From an uncultured Lachnospiraceae bacterium (lineage in GTDB: Bacteria > Bacillota > Clostridia > Lachnospirales > Lachnospiraceae), in NCBI GenBank assembly GCA_958428365.1, contig CAUAFT010000003.1, positions 1 through 64,000 of the forward strand: 64,000 bases of DNA, given 5' to 3'. Of the stretch, positions 59,661 to 64,000 are shown one piece after another. The notes under the pieces were generated by a model that saw only the letters and a program-made list of their open reading frames with translations, was not told the origin of the DNA and did not search any database. The translations under genes were made by a program, and so were the position numbers. Position 1 is the stretch's first letter; every line of letters begins with the position of its first letter.

Positions 59661-59723
59661 AATATCCCCCTTTTCTCTTCTAAATCTAACGGTATATCTG
59701 AATTATAGGCAGGATCCCCTTAG

Positions 59724-59761
59724 AAAAAAATACTACTTTTTCAAAAAAAAGTAGTATTTTT
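59724..59761 (-). terminator. terminator of hisC
   Basis: AAAATACTAC (59727-59736) pairs with GTAGTATTTT (59751-59760), extended by A/T pairs, and is flanked by T tracts on both strands; located 60 bp downstream of hisC. Confidence 0.75.
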
Positions 59762-59820
59762 CGTCGTATTTTATCGTCTGATACTGAATAGCCGCTCATT
59801 GGAAACAGGATAACGTGCAT

Positions 59821-60897
59821 TTAGCCGCAGGATGAACCTATATAATGTTTCAAAAACTCCACGAAAGTCTGCATCTCTTCCCCGGTTCCAATGGTGATCC
59901 GCAGATAATTGCTGATCCGCTCCGGCTTTGCAAAATACCGCACATAAATATTCTCCTTTTTCAGATCCTCAAACAACTGCTTCGCCGAAATCTTCGGATG
60001 CGTGGCAAAGATAAAGTTGCTCATGGAATCCTCGAACATAAAGCCCAGATTGCGCAATTCCTGCTTCGTCCACTCTCTGGTGGCAATGATCTTCTCCGTC
60101 GTCTCCTTCAAATAATCTTCCGCCTCTATGGATGCCCTGCCAAGGGAGAGGGTCAGCTGATCCATGGTATAAGAATTAAAGGAGTACTTCACATCGTTTA
60201 AATATTTTATCAGCTTTTCACTTCCAAAGGCATAACCGATCCGCATACCCGCCATGGAGCGGGATTTGGAAAAGGTCTGGACTACCAGCAGATTCTCGTA
60301 TTTTTCAATCAACGGAAGCGCCGAGACACCGCCAAAATCAATATAAGCCTCATCCACGATCACCACCACGTCGGAATTTGCCTGAATGATCTCCTCCACC
60401 TGCTCCAAAGGCAGTAACACTCCCGTGGGTGCATTGGGATTTGGGAAGATCACACCGCCGTTATCCGCCTTATAATCCGCTGTACAGATACGGAACTTCT
60501 CATCAAGTGGAATCTGACGGTAGGAAATCCGAAAAACTTCCGCCCACACATCATAAAAGGAATAGGTGATGTCCGGGAAGAGGATCGGCTTATCCGAATT
60601 AAAAAAAGTCAGAAAAGCCATGGCGAGCACATCGTCCGAGCCCACGCCCACAAAGACGTTCTCTGCCCTCACTTTGTACTGCTTCGCAATGGCTTCCACC
60701 AGCTCTTCAGCAGTTGGGTCAGGATAGAGCCGGAGCTGATCTGTCTGAAAATCCCGCAATGCCTGTTCCACCTGCGGGGCAGGAGGATAGGGATTCTCAT
60801 TGGTATTTAATTTTATCATCTGTTTTTGCTTTGGCTGCTCCCCAGGTACATAGGGAGTCACCCTTCTTACATTTTTTTCCCACAACAAATTACTCAT
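59821..60897 (-). CDS. hisC: histidinol-phosphate aminotransferase
   Basis: HisC is a PLP-dependent aminotransferase of histidine synthesis, which can also act on aromatic keto acids. The 358 residues have LNTNENPYPPAP, VGVGSDDVLAMAF, PNPNAPTGVLLPLEQVEEII shown here only by its ends (PNPNAPTG), VVIVDEAYIDF, and the PLP lysine in TFSKSRSMAGMRIGY. It overlaps the upstream aminotransferase gene by eight bases and lacks a good ribosome binding site, so translation is coupled. No other his genes are present. Confidence 0.9.
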   Translation of the reverse strand: MSNLLWEKNVRRVTPYVPGEQPKQKQMIKLNTNENPYPPAPQVEQALRDFQTDQLRLYPDPTAEELVEAIAKQYKVRAENVFVGVGSDDVLAMAFLTFFNSDKPILFPDITYSFYDVWAEVFRISYRQIPLDEKFRICTADYKADNGGVIFPNPNAPTGVLLPLEQVEEIIQANSDVVVIVDEAYIDFGGVSALPLIEKYENLLVVQTFSKSRSMAGMRIGYAFGSEKLIKYLNDVKYSFNSYTMDQLTLSLGRASIEAEDYLKETTEKIIATREWTKQELRNLGFMFEDSMSNFIFATHPKISAKQLFEDLKKENIYVRYFAKPERISNYLRITIGTGEEMQTFVEFLKHYIGSSCG

Positions 60898-62086
60898 TTT
60901 TTAAACCATACTCTTTCGCTAATTTTTCAAATTCCGGCAGCGACCGCTCGATCATCTCCGGGGATACGCAGTAGGCAAGCCGCACATAGCCTGGGCAGGC
61001 AAACGCCCCTCCCTTGACCATGATGATGTGATATTTCTTTCCATTCTGTACAAAACGCTCCTCGTCCTCATCCGGGGATTTCATCCAGAGATAGAAGGCT
61101 CCCTGGGGACGGATACAGGTGAATCCCAGCTTCGTCAGTCCCTCATAGAGCAGCTTTCGGTTCCTGTCATAGAAGGCGATATCCGTCTTTTCATTGACGC
61201 AGGCTCCCACTGCCTTCTGGATCAGGGACGGGGCGTTGACAAAGCCCAGCGTCCGGTTGGATACCTCTAAGCCCGCAATGATATCCTCCCCATCGCTTAC
61301 TTCATCCGGCACCGCCACATAGCCGATCCGTTCTCCCGGCAGGGACAGAGACTTGCTGAAGGAATACCCAACAATGGTGTTGTGATAATACTTTGTCAGG
61401 AATATTTCCTCCGCTCCATCATAGACCAGCTCCCGATACGGCTCATCGGAGACCAGGTAGATGTCCGTGCCATACTCCTCTTCCTTCTGTCTTAAAATCT
61501 CCGCCATTTTCTGAATCGTCTCTTCGCTGTAGACCACACCCGTGGGATTGTTCGGTGTGTTGACAAGAACGATCTTCGTCTTTTTTGAAATTTTTCCTGC
61601 AAATTTTTCCAGATCCGGTTGAAAACTTTCAAAATCCGGTTCCACTTCCACAATCCTTGCGTCAAAATTCGCCGCATAGGACTTATATTCTCCAAAATAA
61701 GGAGCGAAAACGATGACCTCATCCTCCGGGTCTAAAAGAGTCTTGAAGATAATATTCAATCCTCCCGCCGCTCCCACGGTCATAATGATGTTATGTTCAC
61801 TGAAATCCGTGCCGAATCTCCGGTTCAGGTTGTCCGCCATGGATTTTCTTACATCCTCATAACCGGAGTTGGACATATATCCGTGTAAGACCAGAGGATC
61901 CATCTCGTCCACCGCTTTCTTCAATGCCAGATTCACAGATTCCGGCGCCGGAGTTGCCGGATTGCCCAGACTGAAATCATATACGTGATCGGCGCCGTAT
62001 TTCTCCGCCATCTCTTTTCCTTCGCTGAACATGGCACGGATGACAGAGCTTCCTGCCAGCGCCTGCGCTATCTTTTTTGAAACCAA
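60890..62086 (-). CDS. class I/II pyridoxal-phosphate aminotransferase
   Basis: This 398-residue PLP enzyme belongs to the aspartate aminotransferase fold type I: FSLGNPATPAPESV, TVGAAGGLNIIFKTLLDPEDE with the ends given as TVGAAGG and DPEDEV, NTPNNPTGVVYSEE, YLVSDEPYRELVYDG and the PLP lysine in GYSFSKSLSLPGERIGYV. The start is a TTG (62086) preceded by GGGAG four bases upstream; the following residues VSKKIAQALAGSSVIRAMF match the family N-terminus. It is first in a two-gene unit with hisC. Confidence 0.88.
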   Translation of the reverse strand: MVSKKIAQALAGSSVIRAMFSEGKEMAEKYGADHVYDFSLGNPATPAPESVNLALKKAVDEMDPLVLHGYMSNSGYEDVRKSMADNLNRRFGTDFSEHNIIMTVGAAGGLNIIFKTLLDPEDEVIVFAPYFGEYKSYAANFDARIVEVEPDFESFQPDLEKFAGKISKKTKIVLVNTPNNPTGVVYSEETIQKMAEILRQKEEEYGTDIYLVSDEPYRELVYDGAEEIFLTKYYHNTIVGYSFSKSLSLPGERIGYVAVPDEVSDGEDIIAGLEVSNRTLGFVNAPSLIQKAVGACVNEKTDIAFYDRNRKLLYEGLTKLGFTCIRPQGAFYLWMKSPDEDEERFVQNGKKYHIIMVKGGAFACPGYVRLAYCVSPEMIERSLPEFEKLAKEYGLKNE

Positions 62087-62208
62087 ATTGCTCCCGCCTT
62101 TCTCATCTTATATTTTCTCATTTACTCTAATCGTTTCCATCTGATAATTTATCCGTTTTCTAAAAACAACTCTACTACAACTCTTTAGTAAAGTAAAGTA
62201 AAAAGGAG

Positions 62209-62349
62209 ATGATTTTTATTATCAGCTACGAACCATTTTGGAATGCATTGAGAAAAAATAAGAGCATTACACTAAATACTTTACATGATATATGCGTAAT
62301 GCTTGACTGTGATATTGCAGATGTTGTAAAATTCGATATAACAAAATAA
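62209..62349 (+). pseudogene. decayed XRE (Cro/CI-type) regulator
   Basis: A 46-residue reading has SYEPFWNALRKNKSITLNTL and HDICVMLDCDIADVVKFD. In intact small XRE regulators, SYEPLW... and RKNKSITLNTL are separated by about 25 residues of helix-turn-helix, so there is an internal deletion. The only in-frame ATG abuts the AAGGAG site; the properly spaced codon is ATT at 62218-62220, probably a lost ATG. Non-functional. Confidence 0.6.
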
Positions 62350-62498
62350 TTTCTTATTATTTTATTACTTAATTTTTTCACTCTTATAAGCTAACAATCT
62401 ATAAAATCTAAATTATCCCATTTCATAATATATTTACCCAGGGAGCTGGTAGGGCGGTATGCCATCCATTCCGAGACCTTACGGAAAGAGGTGGTAAC

Positions 62499-62585
62499 AT
62501 GGTTACATACAATGATTTATTCACATTTGTAATTATGCTTTGTGCTGTTATCACGCTGATACGAGATAATAAACGCAAAAAATAA
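62499..62585 (+). CDS. small hydrophobic toxin (putative holin-like, type I)
   Basis: This is a 28-residue peptide, starting MVTYNDLFTFVIMLCAVITL and ending IRDNKRKK: a short polar start, one membrane helix and a basic tail. This is the form of the putative holin-like toxins of Firmicutes, which insert into the membrane when their antisense RNA is absent. The ribosome binding site GAGGTGG is four bases before the ATG. The antisense RNA on the minus strand overlaps the end of the ORF and the 3' region. Confidence 0.75.
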   Translation: MVTYNDLFTFVIMLCAVITLIRDNKRKK

Positions 62586-62685
62586 CCGTCCTGCTTCCCG
62601 CTAAAGAGTTGGACGGTTACTTTGTAACTATTAACTTATAACGCCGGAACGGATAGGCTTCATCTATCTTACCAGCTCCCTTGTT
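62576..62685 (-). ncRNA. antisense RNA antitoxin (predicted)
   Basis: A minus-strand promoter TTGAAA (62714-62719), 16-bp spacer, TATAAT (62692-62697) predicts a start near 62685. Transcription then crosses the TACCAGCTCCC repeat and ends at a stem AACCGTCC/GGACGGTT (62584-62591 with 62611-62618), followed on the minus strand by ATTTTTT. The RNA would be about 110 nt and complementary to the toxin mRNA 3' part. On the plus strand the same stem has no T run, which supports the antisense direction. Confidence 0.7.
62584..62618 (-). terminator. terminator of the antisense RNA
   Basis: AACCGTCC (62584-62591) and GGACGGTT (62611-62618) form an 8-bp perfect stem; on the minus strand it is followed by ATTTTTTGCG. 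Confidence 0.75.
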
Positions 62686-62691
62686 AAGTAT

Positions 62692-62719
62692 ATTATACCA
62701 ATATCACAAATATTTTCAA
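62692..62719 (-). promoter_or_regulatory. antisense RNA promoter
   Basis: TTGAAA (62714-62719), 16-bp spacer, perfect TATAAT (62692-62697), minus strand. Confidence 0.7.
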
Positions 62720-62734
62720 TAACTAATTTTCATT

Positions 62735-64000
62735 TTATGATTCAGACAGCTGACTGAAATCCTCCTCCGCCTTTGTCAGCGTGCCATAATTGGTCACAAA
62801 TCCTTTTGCCCTGTCTGACAACGCGTCATAGGCTGATCTGGCATTGCTGATGGCTGCTCCGCTGTCAGGAGTCACCGCGCCGATCTGATTGATCAGATCA
62901 ATGACCGCATTGGCTTGTCCCTGCGCTTCAGCGTTCGCCTGATCCTCTGCCGCCTGATTTACCAGATTATTGTAGGCTTCCTCCGCCGCCAACAGAACGT
63001 CGTAGTTGCTCACATAGCCTTTTGCTTCCTCGGAAAGGGCGTCATACTGGGCGCGGCAGGAAGCGATCACTCCCTGACTCTCCAGCGTGACGTCGCCGAT
63101 GCTGTTGATGGCGTTTACCACTGCGTTTCCCTCGTCCATGGCTGCGCCTTTTGCACTCTCCGTTCCAGCCAGTTCATATACCAGCACCGGATATCCGGCT
63201 GCAATATTCTCAAAGATCTTCTTTGCGGCAGCATATGGCAGGTTGACACAACCGTGAGAACCGCTGGTCTTGTAAATACTTCCGCCAAAGGTGCTCCTCC
63301 AGGAGGCATCATGCATTCCCACGTTTCCGCAATAAGGAATCCAGAAACTTACGTCAGAGGCATAATTCTCACCTTTGAGCGTAGCGTCTCTCTCCGTATA
63401 GGTGACCGGATAAGCCCCTACCGGAGTTCCGTTTCCCTTGGAAACATTTCCTGATACAAAGTCAGAGTCCACGATTAGATTTCCGTTTTTATAAAAATAT
63501 AAATGCTGGGCTGTGAGATTGATCTCCACATAGGTATCCCCGTAATCGTTCTCCCCATGGCTGTTCGCCGTCTGGGAATACTCCGGATCTCTGGTCACAT
63601 CTTTTCCAGCTTCAATATCTTCCTTTAAATGTTCCAGCTCTCCGGCTGTATCGATCTTCCATCCATAGTTTCCGGCGGTAATGGTAACCGTGCTTCCCCA
63701 GGATGTCTTCAGGGTTTTCGGCTTATAAGCCGTGTTGTACTTGGATGCAAGGCCTTTGATAAATTCCGTCGCCTGCTCTTCGTCCACTACTGCCTTCCCC
63801 TCGCTGATGTTCATCCACTTACAGATATCCGCTCCGCTTAAGACCTCTTTTTTGTCTCCAAAGGTATATGTAATCTTGATCTCCTTTAACTCCTTCATCT
63901 GTGCCAGAGTCTCTTTTAAGACCTTGGAATCCTCCTTAACTGTTGGATCTACATAACATTCCTCTTTATCCATGTCAAGCTCTTCTTGCAGGTTCAAAAC
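62735..64000 (-). CDS. L,D-transpeptidase (YkuD) with C-terminal repeats, partial
   Basis: This extracytoplasmic enzyme forms 3-3 peptidoglycan cross-links. The frame is open to the right edge, so the N-terminus (signal or membrane anchor) is missing; at least 420 residues are present. A PG_binding_4-like domain (first 160 or so residues) precedes the YkuD domain, starting TYVEINLTAQHLYFYKNG with the catalytic Cys in SGSHGCVNLPYAAA. The C-terminal 140 or so residues hold two repeats of about 49 residues (INSIGDVTLESQGVI... and INQIGAVTPDSGAAI...), each with an YDALS(E/D)xAKG core, probably helical cell-wall-associated units. Confidence 0.92.
   Translation of the reverse strand, partial: VLNLQEELDMDKEECYVDPTVKEDSKVLKETLAQMKELKEIKITYTFGDKKEVLSGADICKWMNISEGKAVVDEEQATEFIKGLASKYNTAYKPKTLKTSWGSTVTITAGNYGWKIDTAGELEHLKEDIEAGKDVTRDPEYSQTANSHGENDYGDTYVEINLTAQHLYFYKNGNLIVDSDFVSGNVSKGNGTPVGAYPVTYTERDATLKGENYASDVSFWIPYCGNVGMHDASWRSTFGGSIYKTSGSHGCVNLPYAAAKKIFENIAAGYPVLVYELAGTESAKGAAMDEGNAVVNAINSIGDVTLESQGVIASCRAQYDALSEEAKGYVSNYDVLLAAEEAYNNLVNQAAEDQANAEAQGQANAVIDLINQIGAVTPDSGAAISNARSAYDALSDRAKGFVTNYGTLTKAEEDFSQLSES

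Larger units (their letters stand above)
62400..62680 (+). other. type I toxin mRNA region with pairing ends
   Basis: A candidate promoter TTCACT-N17-TATAAA (62377-62405) precedes the region. GGGAGCTGGTA (62441-62451) is an exact reverse complement of TACCAGCTCCC (62670-62680), so the two ends of the toxin transcript can pair over 11 bp, a feature of type I toxin mRNAs. The toxin ORF lies between them. Confidence 0.6.

Overview
The window looks like a chromosomal segment of a Gram-positive, anaerobic, gut-type clostridium, most likely a member of the Lachnospiraceae. The 5' end of a 16S rRNA gene lies at the left edge. The protein set also fits: a PPi-type phosphofructokinase, DUF1836, DUF6320, a YerC/TrpR-like protein, strong AGGAGG ribosome binding sites, consensus TTGACA/TATAAT promoters, and no outer-membrane proteins. 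Most genes are on the minus strand. The taxonomic call is an inference from these features, not from a database search.

Layout. 1-585: 16S rRNA 5' end with two tandem rrn promoters. 586-8150: a co-directional block holding an uncharacterised membrane protein, clpC, a small conserved protein, radA, deoC and a BMP-type nucleoside-binding lipoprotein. 8150-8855: a three-gene set with a 33-residue ORF, a small HAD protein and a membrane protein. 9099-10976: a chemoreceptor. 11017-14044: the pantothenate operon (panG-like reductase, panB, panC, panD). 14331-15569: pfp. 15717-18304: an ECF sigma factor with a membrane-anchored beta-propeller partner. 18683-22059: clpB under a CIRCE operator, then a RelB/RelE-type toxin-antitoxin pair. 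22384-25851: aminotransferase, rarA, polysaccharide deacetylase. 25929-28853: an acyltransferase/DUF6320/esterase cassette. 28967-32704: a polar amino acid ABC importer and a soluble CZB chemoreceptor. 32797-36624: a D,D-carboxypeptidase, a membrane-anchored protein and a two-component system. 36725-39477: an ADP-ribosylation type operon (class M sirtuin, zinc macrodomain, flavin/ferredoxin protein) and a PNPOx protein.

39600-42990 is an AT-rich, decayed accessory island against the 3' end of rlmD. It contains broken and duplicated pieces of rlmD and a DUF1016 nuclease, a truncated AAA ATPase, and a DUF6615-like putative nuclease. 42997-50000 is mostly housekeeping (rlmD, pcrA, yerC-like, PHP hydrolase). 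50086-58414 is a hexuronide/sugar acid locus: kdgK, eda, a GPH symporter, an AraC regulator, a GH2 glycosidase and an orphan solute-binding lipoprotein. 58479-62086 has a MotA-like/membrane-LuxR pair and two aminotransferases, one of them hisC. 62200-62720 holds a decayed XRE regulator and what reads as a complete type I toxin/antisense-RNA locus. An L,D-transpeptidase runs off the right edge.

The most unusual signals are these. (i) Three neighbouring operons (31.2, 33.6 and 36.6 kb) have a Shine-Dalgarno sequence inside, or partly inside, the 3' arm of an inverted repeat; one of these repeats has a promoter in its loop. (ii) The sirtuin-macrodomain operon lacks the lipoylated carrier protein found with it elsewhere. 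(iii) The type I toxin locus has a readable antisense promoter and terminator. (iv) A -1 frame break at an A6 run separates rlmD from a C-terminal domain, and a decayed second copy of that domain marks the far side of the island. (v) There is a CTATAG array phased at 10 bp.
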